From assembly GCF_003319105.1 (NCBI RefSeq), contig NZ_QOHH01000013.1:57742-121741 (forward strand): a stretch of 64,000 nucleotides of DNA, in the 5' to 3' direction. Both the position numbers and the translations under genes were made by a program. This stretch comes from Blastococcus sp. TF02-09 (GTDB lineage: Bacteria > Actinomycetota > Actinomycetes > Mycobacteriales > Geodermatophilaceae). Position 1 is the stretch's first letter, and the number at the start of each line of letters is the position of its first letter. Of the stretch, positions 8,229 to 17,200 are shown piece after piece. The notes beneath the pieces are model-generated. The model made no database searches and was not told the DNA's origin. It saw nothing but the letters and a program-made list of their open reading frames with translations.

Positions 8229-9640
8229 CCGTCCGCCGGACCACGCTCGGGGGGCACACCTACGAGTTCGCCTCGCTGTCCGACCTGCTCGCCCGCGCGA
8301 CCCCGCACCGCTCGGGCGACGTGCTGGCGGGGTGCGCCGCGGCGTCGGCGGCCGAGCGGGTGGCCGCGCAGACGGTGCTGGCCGACCTGCCGCTGGCGAC
8401 GTTCCTGGAGGAGCAGGTCGTCGGCTACGACGAGGACGACGTCACCCGGCTGATCCTCGACACCCACGACGCGACCGCCTTCGCGCCGGTCGCGTCGCTG
8501 ACCGTGGGGGAGTTCCGCGACCGGCTGCTGGCGTGGGCGGCCGCCGGCGACGAGCCGGCGATCGCGGCGCTCGCGCCCGGGCTCACCCCGGAGATGGTCG
8601 CAGCGACGTCGAAGCTGATGCGCAATGCCGACCTGGTGGCGGTCGGGCGCCGCGCGCGGGTGGTCACCGGGTTCCGGTCGACGCTGGGGCTGCCCGGCCG
8701 GCTGGCCTCCCGGCTGCAGCCCAACCACCCGACCGACGATCCGCTGGGCGTCACCGCGTCGATCCTCGACGGGCTGCTGCACGGTTCCGGTGACGCCGTC
8801 ATCGGCATCAACCCGGCCACCGACTCGCCGGCGCAGACCGTGGCGCTGCTCGAGCTGGTCGACGCCGTCATCGCGCGGTACGGGATCCCGACGCAGTCCT
8901 GCGTGCTCGCCCACGTGACGACGACGCTGCGCGCGCTGGAGCAGGGGGCGCCGGTGGACCTGGTCTTCCAGTCGGTCGCCGGCACCCAGGGCGCCAACCG
9001 CGGGTTCGGCGTCACCCTCGACCTGCTCGCCGAGGCCCGCGCGGGCGCCCTGGCGCTGGGCCGCGGGACGGTGGGACGGGACGTCATGTACTTCGAGACC
9101 GGCCAGGGGTCGGCGCTGTCGGCCGACGCGCACCGGGGGATCGACGGCCGGCCCGTGGACCAGCAGACGCTCGAGGCGCGGGCGTACGGCGTGGCCCGCC
9201 ACTTCCGGCCGCTGCTGGTCAACACCGTCGTCGGCTTCATCGGGCCGGAGTACCTCTACGACGGCAAGCAGGTGCTGCGCGCCGGCCTGGAGGACCATTT
9301 CTGCGGCAAGCTGCTCGGCCTGCCGATGGGCGTGGACGTCTGCTACACCAACCACGCCGAGGTGGACCCCGACGACACCGACGCGCTGATGCTGCTGCTC
9401 GGGGCGGCCGGCTGCTCGTTCGTCATCGCCGTCCCGGGGTCCGACGACGTGATGCTGCACTACCAGTCGCTGTCGTTCTCCGACGTCCTCACCGCCCGGC
9501 AGGTGCTCGGGCTGCGGCCCGCGCCGGAGTTCGAGGAGTGGCTGGCGCGGATGGACCTGCTCGCCGAGGACGGCCGGGTGCGCGAGCTGGCACCGGACGC
9601 GCCCGCGGCGAAGGCGCTGCTCGCGGCGGCGCGGCCGTGA
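8225..9640 (+). CDS. eutB: Ethanolamine ammonia-lyase large subunit
   Basis: 471 residues from a GTG overlapping the permease stop. Full-length EutB: conserved VGYDEDDVTRLI (about 75-86), LPGRLASRLQPNHPTDDP, GDAVIGINPATDS, FQSVAGTQGANRGFGV, YFETGQGSALS and the cobalamin/substrate region CYTNHAEVDPDDTD. With EutC it forms the adenosylcobalamin-dependent lyase that converts ethanolamine into acetaldehyde and ammonia in the cytoplasm. The 3' end overlaps eutC by four bases, so a coupled 1:1 synthesis is likely. No eutA reactivase or shell protein genes occur next to it. Confidence 0.97.
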   Translation: MTVRRTTLGGHTYEFASLSDLLARATPHRSGDVLAGCAAASAAERVAAQTVLADLPLATFLEEQVVGYDEDDVTRLILDTHDATAFAPVASLTVGEFRDRLLAWAAAGDEPAIAALAPGLTPEMVAATSKLMRNADLVAVGRRARVVTGFRSTLGLPGRLASRLQPNHPTDDPLGVTASILDGLLHGSGDAVIGINPATDSPAQTVALLELVDAVIARYGIPTQSCVLAHVTTTLRALEQGAPVDLVFQSVAGTQGANRGFGVTLDLLAEARAGALALGRGTVGRDVMYFETGQGSALSADAHRGIDGRPVDQQTLEARAYGVARHFRPLLVNTVVGFIGPEYLYDGKQVLRAGLEDHFCGKLLGLPMGVDVCYTNHAEVDPDDTDALMLLLGAAGCSFVIAVPGSDDVMLHYQSLSFSDVLTARQVLGLRPAPEFEEWLARMDLLAEDGRVRELAPDAPAAKALLAAARP

Positions 9641-10359
9641 GCGTCGTCGGGGACGACCCCTGGGCGGTCCTGCGCGGCGCGACCCGGGCCCGCGTGGCGC
9701 TGGGCCGGGCCGGTGACGCGCTGCCGACCTCCCGCGAGCTGGAGTTCCGCCGCGCGCACGCGGTCGCCCGCGACGCGGTGCACGCGCCGCTGCAGCCCGA
9801 GGTCGTGCGGGCCGCGCTGCCCGGCTCCGAGGTGCTCGAGGTGCGCTCGGCCGCGGCCGGCCGGGCGGAGTACCTGCAGCGCCCCGACCTCGGCCGGCAG
9901 CTCGCCGAGGGCACCGACCTGCCGGCCACCGGCGCGGACCTGGGCATCGTGATCGCCGACGGGCTCTCGCCGCGGGCCGTGCACGAGCACGCGGGTGGGC
10001 TGGTGACGGCGCTGCTGGCTCGGCTGCCGGGCTGGTCGGTGGCGCCGCTCGTGCTGGCGCACCAGGGCCGGGTCGGGCTGGGGGACGCCGTCGGGGCGGC
10101 GCTGGGAGTGCGCGCCGTCGTCGTGCTCATCGGTGAGCGGCCGGGGCTGTCGTCGGCGGACTCCCTGGGTGCCTACCTGACCTGGGACCCGCGCCCGGGG
10201 CGGGTGGACTCGGAGCGCAACTGCGTCTCCAACGTCCGCCCGCCCCACGGGCTGGGCTACGACCAGGCGGCCGGCACGATCGCCGCGCTGCTGGCCGGCG
10301 CCTGCGAGCTGGGCGCCTCCGGGGTCGCGCTCAAGGACGAGGCGGCGCTCCCCGGATGA
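9637..10359 (+). CDS. eutC: Ethanolamine ammonia-lyase small subunit
   Basis: 240 residues from the GTG in the GTGA overlap with eutB. Family motifs: DPWAVLRGATRARVALGRAG, LPTSRELEFRRAHAVARDAV, the DLGIVIADGLSPRAVHEHA strand, and the C-terminal GERPGLSSADSLGAYLTWDP and DSERNCVSNVRPPHGLGY. EutC contributes to the cobalamin-binding interface of the EutB6C6 enzyme. Normal length. The stop lies one base before the stop of the convergent gene at 10361, so there is no room for a dedicated terminator. Confidence 0.96.
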   Translation: MSVVGDDPWAVLRGATRARVALGRAGDALPTSRELEFRRAHAVARDAVHAPLQPEVVRAALPGSEVLEVRSAAAGRAEYLQRPDLGRQLAEGTDLPATGADLGIVIADGLSPRAVHEHAGGLVTALLARLPGWSVAPLVLAHQGRVGLGDAVGAALGVRAVVVLIGERPGLSSADSLGAYLTWDPRPGRVDSERNCVSNVRPPHGLGYDQAAGTIAALLAGACELGASGVALKDEAALPG

Positions 10360-10360
10360 G

Positions 10361-10912
10361 TCAGGCCGTCGCGGAGACGCCGCGCGCCACCTCGCCGGGG
10401 CGCTGTTGCTCGCCGGCGTAGGAGCTGATCGCGACCAGCACACCGGTCAGCGCCGGGATGACCCACTGCAGGGTGTCCAGCTGCTGCTGGGCGGCGGCGA
10501 CGTCGGGAGCCAGCGCCTTGGTGCGCCGGCTGGGCCAGGTGCCCCGCTTGGAGGGCGGGCTCCCGGCGGCGGACACCTTCTGGCCGAGCACCCGGCTGTA
10601 GGCGGTGGCACCGAGGGCGGCGGCGGTGACCAGGGTCTTGAGCGCGGACATGCCGGCGACGCCCTGCTGGGCGGCGACCCGCTCCTTGTCGGCCCGGAGC
10701 TGGCCGACGCTGCCGACCAGGTGGGCGCCGATGGCGGCGGCGTTGACCGGGGTCCACCGGTCCCAGCCGGCGTTGGCCACGCGGCCGGTGGCGGCGTCGG
10801 AACCGGCCTCGCCCGCGGCGGAGTTCAGCGCGACCGCGTTGGCCAGCGTGCCTCCGAACCAGGCGGACAGGCCGAGGTCGTGGAGCGTGCGGGAGAGCGT
10901 GTGGCGGGCCAT
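10361..10912 (-). CDS. Conserved hypothetical membrane-associated protein
   Basis: 183 residues from ATG. Starts MARHTLSRTLHDLGLSAWFGGTLANAVALNSAA, a pattern seen in actinobacterial proteins of unknown function with 'HDLGLATWFGG(S/T)LMGAVGLN'. Two to three moderately hydrophobic helices (20-35, 95-112, 150-168) suggest a membrane protein. A perfect 7-1-7 dyad lies 21-35 bases upstream of the start (10933-10947) and may be an operator. Runs stop-to-stop against eutC. Confidence 0.7.
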   Translation of the reverse strand: MARHTLSRTLHDLGLSAWFGGTLANAVALNSAAGEAGSDAATGRVANAGWDRWTPVNAAAIGAHLVGSVGQLRADKERVAAQQGVAGMSALKTLVTAAALGATAYSRVLGQKVSAAGSPPSKRGTWPSRRTKALAPDVAAAQQQLDTLQWVIPALTGVLVAISSYAGEQQRPGEVARGVSATA

Positions 10913-10932
10913 GGGGATCTCCAGGGCTGGGG

Positions 10933-10947
10933 GACGGACGGTCCGTC
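10933..10947. promoter_or_regulatory. Perfect 7-1-7 dyad upstream of the gene at 10912
   Basis: GACGGAC-G-GTCCGTC at 10933-10947, just upstream of the ATG at 10912. The symmetry and placement fit a repressor operator, but GC-rich dyads also arise by chance. No matching regulator gene lies beside it. Confidence 0.3.
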
Positions 10948-10993
10948 GTCCCTACCCTGCGCCGCCGGGGGCACACCGGTGGCACGCAACCGA

Positions 10994-12343
10994 TCAGGCG
11001 CGGCTCTCGGGTCGCGACTCCGGGATGTCGGGCGAGAGCTCGTCGTCCCGCGGCGGTGCCTTCCACTCCACGAGGAGCAGCGACGCGTCGTCGCTGGTCC
11101 GGCCGCGGCGAGCGGCGGTCAGCGCGTGCGACAACCGGCGCACCGTCTCGGCGGCCTGCAGGCCCTCGGTGGTCGTCTGCTCCAGGACCTCGCGCAGCCG
11201 CTTCTCGCCGAACTGCTCGCCGCCGTCCAGCCGCTCCTCGACGACGCCGTCGGTGAAGAAGAGCAGCCGGTCGCCCTGCTCGAGCTGGTGGGACTGCACG
11301 TGCGGCTCGCCACCGCCGAACCCGATGGGCCGGCTCACCGGTCCGGTGAGCTCGCCGATCACCGCCCCGTCCCGCACCCACAGGGCCGGCGGATGGCCCG
11401 CGTTGACCCACGTCAGCTCGCCGGCGCGGAGGTCGAGCCGGGCCAGGTGGGCAGTGGCGAACTTGCCGGGGAACATCGCCGCGACCGCCCGGTCGGTCTC
11501 GGCGTACAGCTCCACCAGGGACAGGTCGCGCCGCCGGCCGTGCCGGTAGGCGGCCAGGACGACGGTGGCCATCGTCGCGGCCTCGAGCCCGTGCCCCATC
11601 GCGTCGAGGGCCAGCAGGTGCAGCACGTGCTTGTTCACGGCGTAGTCGAAGCTGTCCCCGCCCACCTCGTAGGCGGGCTCGAGCGCTCCGGAGAGGTCGA
11701 CGTCCGGGGTCGTCATCGCCAGCGGCGGCAGGCTCTGCCGCTGCAGCTGCGCGGCGAGACCGAGCTCCTGCGTCGTGCGCACGTGCATGAAGGTGTCGGT
11801 GTAGTCGTCCTTCGTCACGACGAGGTCGGCCACCAGGCCCGCCACCCGCTGCGCGAGGCGCCGGTCGTGCGCGCCGACGGCGGGCAGCGTGAAGGAGAGA
11901 ACGCCGACCCGATCGGATCCGTCGAGCATCGGCAGGTGCAGGCGGACCCCGCCGGGGACCGCCACCTCGATCGGCTGGTCGGTGGCGAAGGCGGTGCCGA
12001 TCGTGCTGCCGTCGATGGGCTCGCCGTCCCCGACGAGGCCGCGGCCCTCGACCGGCTGGAGGGTCACCTGGTCGAGGTCCTGGAGGTGGATGCTCACCTC
12101 GCTCGCCCCCGCGTGGGTGAGCTCCTGCGCGACGAGTGGACCGACCAGGCGTGGGGGCATGAGGTGGGCCCGGTCCAGCAGCGCCCCCAGCAGCCGCTCG
12201 CCGAGGCTCTCGTGCAGCCCGAGGTCGCCGGTGGTGTCCCGGAACCCGACCGTGGGCGAGCTCTCGTGGTCCTCGGGTGAGCCGTCGTCGTGCGATCCGT
12301 CGTTCGCCACCGGTCCTGCATGCGCGATCGGGGTGGCGGTCAA
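10994..12343 (-). CDS. GAF-SpoIIE (PP2C-type) serine phosphatase
   Basis: 449 residues. The N-terminal part (about 60-190) looks like a GAF-type sensor (GTAFATDQPIEVAVPGGVRLHLPM, VGVLSFTLP). The C-terminal part (about 200-425) is a SpoIIE/RsbU phosphatase, with metal-binding DYAV and ALDAMGHGLEAA, then VNAGHPPAL, DRLLFFTDGVVEER and SDDASLLLVEW. Such enzymes dephosphorylate STAS anti-anti-sigma proteins. A STAS gene is at 27779, not adjacent. The reading frame opens at a TTG; a GTG at 12310 in the same frame is an alternative start. No partner switch gene is next to it. Confidence 0.85.
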   Translation of the reverse strand: MTATPIAHAGPVANDGSHDDGSPEDHESSPTVGFRDTTGDLGLHESLGERLLGALLDRAHLMPPRLVGPLVAQELTHAGASEVSIHLQDLDQVTLQPVEGRGLVGDGEPIDGSTIGTAFATDQPIEVAVPGGVRLHLPMLDGSDRVGVLSFTLPAVGAHDRRLAQRVAGLVADLVVTKDDYTDTFMHVRTTQELGLAAQLQRQSLPPLAMTTPDVDLSGALEPAYEVGGDSFDYAVNKHVLHLLALDAMGHGLEAATMATVVLAAYRHGRRRDLSLVELYAETDRAVAAMFPGKFATAHLARLDLRAGELTWVNAGHPPALWVRDGAVIGELTGPVSRPIGFGGGEPHVQSHQLEQGDRLLFFTDGVVEERLDGGEQFGEKRLREVLEQTTTEGLQAAETVRRLSHALTAARRGRTSDDASLLLVEWKAPPRDDELSPDIPESRPESRA

Positions 12344-12367
12344 ACTCGGACCGTCCCCGCGGCGGTG

Positions 12368-12601
12368 TCAGCGACGGCGCAGCAGCCGGGCGACGCGGTG
12401 GGTGCGGCCGGCGCGCAGCTCGGCCGGCGTCGGTGGCGCAGGCTCCGGGACGGCGGCGAGGGCGGCGTGCCGCTCGTGCAGCCGGGCCCGCACGTCGTCG
12501 GGGGTGAGCGCCCGGCGCTGGCGCTCGTCGCGGGCGAGCACCGCACCGGTCGCGGCGACACCGGCGAGGCCGGCCAGTCCGAGCAGCTTCCAGGGGCGCA
12601 C
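12368..12601 (-). CDS. Small single-pass membrane protein
   Basis: 77 residues from a GTG. A short head (MRPWK) is followed by one hydrophobic helix LLGLAGLAGVAATGAVLA, then a charged Arg-rich tail with DDVRARLHERHAALAAVPEP. This is a common actinobacterial pattern of unknown function. The in-frame ORF extends further upstream to 12751, but that part overlaps the divergent gene at 12621 and the first plausible start outside it is the GTG at 12601. Divergent spacing of 19 bases to the next gene implies overlapping promoters. Confidence 0.6.
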   Translation of the reverse strand: MRPWKLLGLAGLAGVAATGAVLARDERQRRALTPDDVRARLHERHAALAAVPEPAPPTPAELRAGRTHRVARLLRRR

Positions 12602-12620
12602 GTCCGTAACGTAGCGCCCC

Positions 12621-13274
12621 GTGCCTGCGCTCCCGCTCGACGCCGCGGTCGACCTGACCCGCACCGGTGACGTCTGGATCTTCCGCGGCGCCTCGGTGGC
12701 CGACCGGGCGATCCAGACGCTGACCAACGCCCCGGTCAACCACGTCGGCATGGCGGTCGTCCTGGAGGACCTGCCGCCGCTGCTGTGGCACGCCGAGCTC
12801 GGGCGGTCGCTGCCCGACGTCTGGTCGGGCCAGCACCAGCGCGGCGTGCAGCTGCACGACCTGCGCGACGCCGTCCTGACCTGGCGCCGGAAGTACGGCC
12901 AGCAGCCCTACCTGCGACAGCTGGTCGGGCCGGCCGACGACGGCGGGGTGACCCGGGAGATGGAGGACGCCGTGCTGCGCACCGTGGCGCGGCTGGACGG
13001 CCGGCCGTTCCCCACCACCCGCGGGCTGGCCGCCGGCTGGATCAAGGGGCGGCTGGGCCGGCGCACCTCGGCCGAAGGGGTGTACTGCGCGGAGCTGGTG
13101 GCTGCGACCTACACCGCGATGGGCCTGCTCCCGGCCACGCGCCCGGAGAACTGGTACGACCCCGGCGCGTTCTGGTCCGGCGACGACCTGGAGCTGCTGC
13201 AGGGCGCGGAGCTCGGCGACGAGATCCTCGTGGAAGTGTCGGACCCTGGTGGGAATCTCCGCGCTGACGGGTAG
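12621..13274 (+). CDS. YiiX/NlpC-P60-like permuted papain-fold protein
   Basis: 217 residues from GTG. The order of motifs is that of circularly permuted papain-like (YiiX/LRAT-like) hydrolases. TGDVWIFRG opens the domain (about 15-23), the candidate catalytic histidine is in NHVGMAVV (about 40-47), and the candidate nucleophile cysteine is in EGVYCAELVAATY (about 150-162). PENWYDPGAFW near the end is a further family pattern. Members cleave amide or ester bonds of lipids or peptidoglycan; the substrate here is unknown. No signal peptide, so action inside the cell is likely. Confidence 0.75.
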   Translation: MPALPLDAAVDLTRTGDVWIFRGASVADRAIQTLTNAPVNHVGMAVVLEDLPPLLWHAELGRSLPDVWSGQHQRGVQLHDLRDAVLTWRRKYGQQPYLRQLVGPADDGGVTREMEDAVLRTVARLDGRPFPTTRGLAAGWIKGRLGRRTSAEGVYCAELVAATYTAMGLLPATRPENWYDPGAFWSGDDLELLQGAELGDEILVEVSDPGGNLRADG

Positions 13275-13336
13275 TCCAGCGACCAGGGTGCCGCCGCGTC
13301 GAACCAGGGCGCCGGGGCCCGTACAGGAGGGCCATC

Positions 13337-13663
13337 GTGCTCCAGCCCACCGTCAGCGCCACCGCCTCCCCGGCCACCGCAGCCACCGCCGCCCGGCCGG
13401 CGCACTGGCACCGCCCCGACCCCGTGGGTGACGTCCTCGCCGTCGCCTGGCGGCCGGGTGCGGCCGAACCGCGCGAGATCCGCGTCCGGCCCGAGCTGCA
13501 CGGGCAGCTGCTCGCCGAGCTCGATCCGGACACCCGAGCCGTGGTCGAGGCCTGCCACGTGCTCGGCCACCCGATCGCCGTCCGGCTCGTCGTCGCGGGC
13601 GACCTGCCGGTGTGCCCGGGGTTCGAGGTGCTCCGGGCCGGTCCGGCGACGACCGCGGGCTGA
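13337..13663 (+). CDS. Hypothetical protein
   Basis: 108 residues from GTG with a good ribosome site (AGGAGG, 10 bases upstream). An Ala/Thr-rich head precedes HWHRPDPVGDVLAVAWRPGAAEP and ELDPDTRAVVEACHVLGHPIAVRLVVAGDLPV. I do not recognise the family. The ribosome site, codon use like its neighbours and a stop that abuts the convergent gene at 13664 support it as a real gene. Confidence 0.55.
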   Translation: MLQPTVSATASPATAATAARPAHWHRPDPVGDVLAVAWRPGAAEPREIRVRPELHGQLLAELDPDTRAVVEACHVLGHPIAVRLVVAGDLPVCPGFEVLRAGPATTAG

Positions 13664-14218
13664 TCAGCGCCGCACCCGGTAGGTGCTCTGCACCATGCCG
13701 CCGGCGAACGTCCGGGTGCGCTCGTGCTCGAGCGCGATGTCGGCCGGGAGCTCGCCGAAGGGCGTGTGGCCGGTGCCGATGAGCACCGGCACCCGGGACA
13801 GCGTCAGGTCCCCGATCAGCCCGGCGACCAGGAACTGGTGCACCGTGCGGCCGCCGTCGACGTAGACCCGGCGGTAGCCGGCCGCGGTGAGCGCGTCCAC
13901 CGCCTGGTCGAAGGACCGGTGCACGACGATCCGCCCGTCGGCGTCGGGGGGCAGCGTGCTGCTGAGGACGTGGACCGGCTTGCCCTGGTAGGGCCACTCG
14001 GCCAGCGGGGAGATGACGTCGTAGGTCGACCTGCCCATGACGAGCGCGTCGATGCTCGCGACGAACTCGCCGAACCCGAAGTCGCCGCCCTCGCCGTCGT
14101 CGGGCGGTCCGCCGGCGTCGTCGCCGCCGGTGAGCCAGGAGAGGTCGTGGTCGAGGCGGGCGATGAACCCGTCGACGCTCATGCCGAGGAAGACCGAACC
14201 GGTGAAGGACGCATCCAT
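13664..14218 (-). CDS. Dihydrofolate-reductase/RibD-C-like family protein
   Basis: 184 residues beginning FTGSVFLGMSVDGFIARLDHDLSWL, the N-terminal strand of the RibD C-terminal/DHFR-like superfamily. ALVMGRSTYDVI is the second hallmark. RRVYVDGGRTVHQFLVAGLIGDLTLSRVPVLIGTGHTPFG gives the NADPH-binding GG and the C-terminal strands. Proteins of this group, often called YwjB/YyaP-like, reduce pteridine- or flavin-type substrates; the actual substrate is unknown. Acts in the cytoplasm. Divergent or convergent neighbours give no functional context. Confidence 0.87.
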   Translation of the reverse strand: MDASFTGSVFLGMSVDGFIARLDHDLSWLTGGDDAGGPPDDGEGGDFGFGEFVASIDALVMGRSTYDVISPLAEWPYQGKPVHVLSSTLPPDADGRIVVHRSFDQAVDALTAAGYRRVYVDGGRTVHQFLVAGLIGDLTLSRVPVLIGTGHTPFGELPADIALEHERTRTFAGGMVQSTYRVRR

Positions 14219-14266
14219 CCGGGCAGCGTCCCGCGCCGGTACGACAGTTCTCCGGTGCCGCCGGCG

Positions 14267-17200
14267 CTAGGCGGACGCGCGGGCGGCGGTCTCGCCGAGC
14301 CGGACGACGGTGTCGCCCGCGCGCGGCACGTCGTCGTCGTGGGTCACGCACACGACGACCCGGCCGGCCAGCGCGGTCCGCAGGTCCTCGACCAGCGCCC
14401 GGGCGGTCGGCGGGTCCAGGTGCGCGGTGGGCTCGTCGAGCAGGACGACGTCGCGGTCGGCGAGCAGCGCGCGGGCGGCGGCCAGCCGGTGGCGCTCACC
14501 CCCGGACAGCGCCGTGCCGCCTGCCCCGACGGGGGTGTCCAGCCCGCCGGGCAGCGCGGCCAGCAGCGGGCCCAGCCCGGCGGCGGTCAGCGCCCGGGTC
14601 ATCCGGGCCTCGCCGTCGGGACCGGCCAGCACGCCGCGGGGTGCGGCCACGGCGAGGTTGGCCCGGATGCTGCCGGCGAAGACGTGCGCCTCCTGCGGCA
14701 GCCAGGCGAGGGGCGCGCGCACGGCGTCGCCGGCCAGCCGCGCGGTGTCGACGTCGCCGAGCCCGTAGCGCCCGGCGCGGGGGCGCAGCGACGCCATCAG
14801 CACGGCGAGGAAGGTCGACTTGCCCGCGCCCGAGGGGCCGCGCACCACCAGCCAGCCGTCGCCGGCGCGGGCCTGTGCGGTGAGCCCCCGCAGCACGTCC
14901 GGCCCGCCCGGCCACCCGGCCGCCAGCTCCTCGACGGCGAGGTGGTGGACCGCCGGCGGTGCAGGCACCGGGTCGGCCGGGTCCGGGGGCGGGGGCGTGG
15001 CAAGCACCGCGTCGAGCCGGGCGCGGGCGTCCAGCAGCGCGCCGCGCCGCTGGAGCGCGGGGACCAGGCCGGCGAGCGGCTCGGCCAGCGCGAGCGGCGC
15101 CAGCGCCACGACGGCGAGCGCCGGGCCGGTCAGGCCGCCGCCCGTGGCCACGGCGGTCGCGAGCACGGCGGCCAGACCGGTGCCCAGCGCGACCAGCCCG
15201 GTGCCCAGGGCGGCCGCCCGGTCGCCGGTGCGGACGATGTCCGCCTGCGTGCCGGCCCGCGCGGCCAGCTCGCCCGCCGTCCGCGCTGCGAGCCCGTGCG
15301 CCCGCAGGTCGTCGGCGCCGTCGAGCGCCGTCGTGGTGTCCTGCAGCGCGGCGACCCGGAGCGAGTCGGCCGCACGGGCCGCCCCGGCGTCGACCCGGCG
15401 GTGGACGGCGAGCACGGCGGCGACGGTGAGCGCGAGCACCGCGGCGACCGTCCCGGCGGCAGCGACGTCGACCAGCGCCAGCGCGAGCACGGTCGCCACC
15501 GGCACGGCTGCGGCGACGACCAGCGCCGGGCGCACCCGCACGGTCAGCTCCTGCACGACGCCGACGTCGCCGACCAGCCGGGCGAGGGCCGCGCCGGGGG
15601 TGCGGTCGGCGGCCAGGCCCTGGGCGGCCAGCGCCCGCCAGACACGGACCCGGGTCGTGGCGGCCAGCCGGAGCGCGGCGTCGTGCGCGGCCAGCCGCTC
15701 CAGCCAGCGCAGCACCGCCCGGCCGATGCCGAAGAACCGGACGCCGGCGGTGGCGACCAGCAGCGTGAGCACCGGCGGCATCTCCGCGGCCCGCACGATC
15801 AGCCAGCCGGAGACGGCGGTCAACGCGACCCCGGCGCCCGCGGAGAGCGCCCCCAGCAGCCCCGCCCGGGCCAGCACCCCGCGCGGCGCGGGCACCTCTG
15901 CCGGCTCCGCCGCCGTCCCCGCCTCCACGACGGACTTTCTGTACCGAAAGTCCGGGGCGGCGCCGGGACTTTCGGTACAGAAAGTCCGCGCGGGGAGCAC
16001 GACGGTGCGGTCGGCGAGGGCGGCCAGAGCCGGGTCGTGGGTCGCGGCCAGCACCGTCACGGTGCCGCGCAGCTCCCGGAGGACGGCGGTGACCTGCGCG
16101 CGGGCGTCGTCGTCCAGGTGCGCGGTGGGCTCGTCGAGCAGGAGCACGGTGGCCCCGCGGCGGATGCGGACCAGGGCCCGGGCCAGCGCCACCCGCTGCA
16201 GCTGGCCGGGGGAGAGCTGCTGAGGGGCGCGGCCGGCGAGGTCGGCCGCCCCCACCCGGGCGAGCGCCTCGACCACGTACGCCTCGCCGACGACCTCGTC
16301 CGCCCCGGGCACGGAGCCCGCATGCCGGCGCAGCTCGTCGGCGACGGTCGCGCCGGTGGTGCGCGGGAACTGCGGCACGTACGCGACGGCGCCGACGCCG
16401 CTGACGACCCCGCCCTGGACGGCGTCGGGGCTCAGCACGCCGGCCACCGCGGCCAGCAGCGTCGACTTGCCCGAGCCGCTGGCCCCGGTGAGCGCCACGA
16501 ACTCGCCCGGGCGGACGGCGAGATCGGTCGGGGGCAGCGCGGCGACGGTCCGGCCCGGATGGCGCACGGTGAGCCTCCGCACGGCGACGTCGGCACCGCG
16601 CGGGTCGTCGTCGACTCCCGGCACGGCCCGGGTGGGTGCCGGGGCGGCGAGCACCGCCCGCGCCTCGGCCGCGGCGAGCGAGGCGTCCTCGGCGGCGTGG
16701 TGGGCCGAGCCGAGCGCGCGCAGCGGCGCGAACGCCTCCGGTGCGAGCAGCAGTGCGGTGAGCCCGACGGCCAGCGCGAGGTCGCCGTGCACGAGCCGCA
16801 GCCCGACGGTGACCGCGACCAGGGCCACCGACAGCGTCGCGATCAGCTCGAGCACCAGCGCGGAGAGGAAGGCGATCCGGAGGGTGGCCATCGTGCGGGT
16901 GCGGTGCGCCTCGCCGAGCCGGGCGAGCGCCCGCGCCTGGTCGGCGGCGCGGCCCAGGCCCACCAGCACGGGCAGACCGCGGACCAGCTCGGCGACGTGG
17001 GCGGCGATCCGGTCCAGGGCGCGGGCGGAGTCGGCCGTGGCGCTCTGCGTGTACCGCCCGACCAGCACCATGAACAGCGGGACCAGCGGCAGGGTGACCG
17101 CGACGAGCACCGCGGAGAGCAGGTCGGTGGCGGCGAGGACGAGCAGCAGCGCGGGCGGGACCACGAGCGTGCGTGCCAGCGCCGGCAGGTAGGTCGCGAG

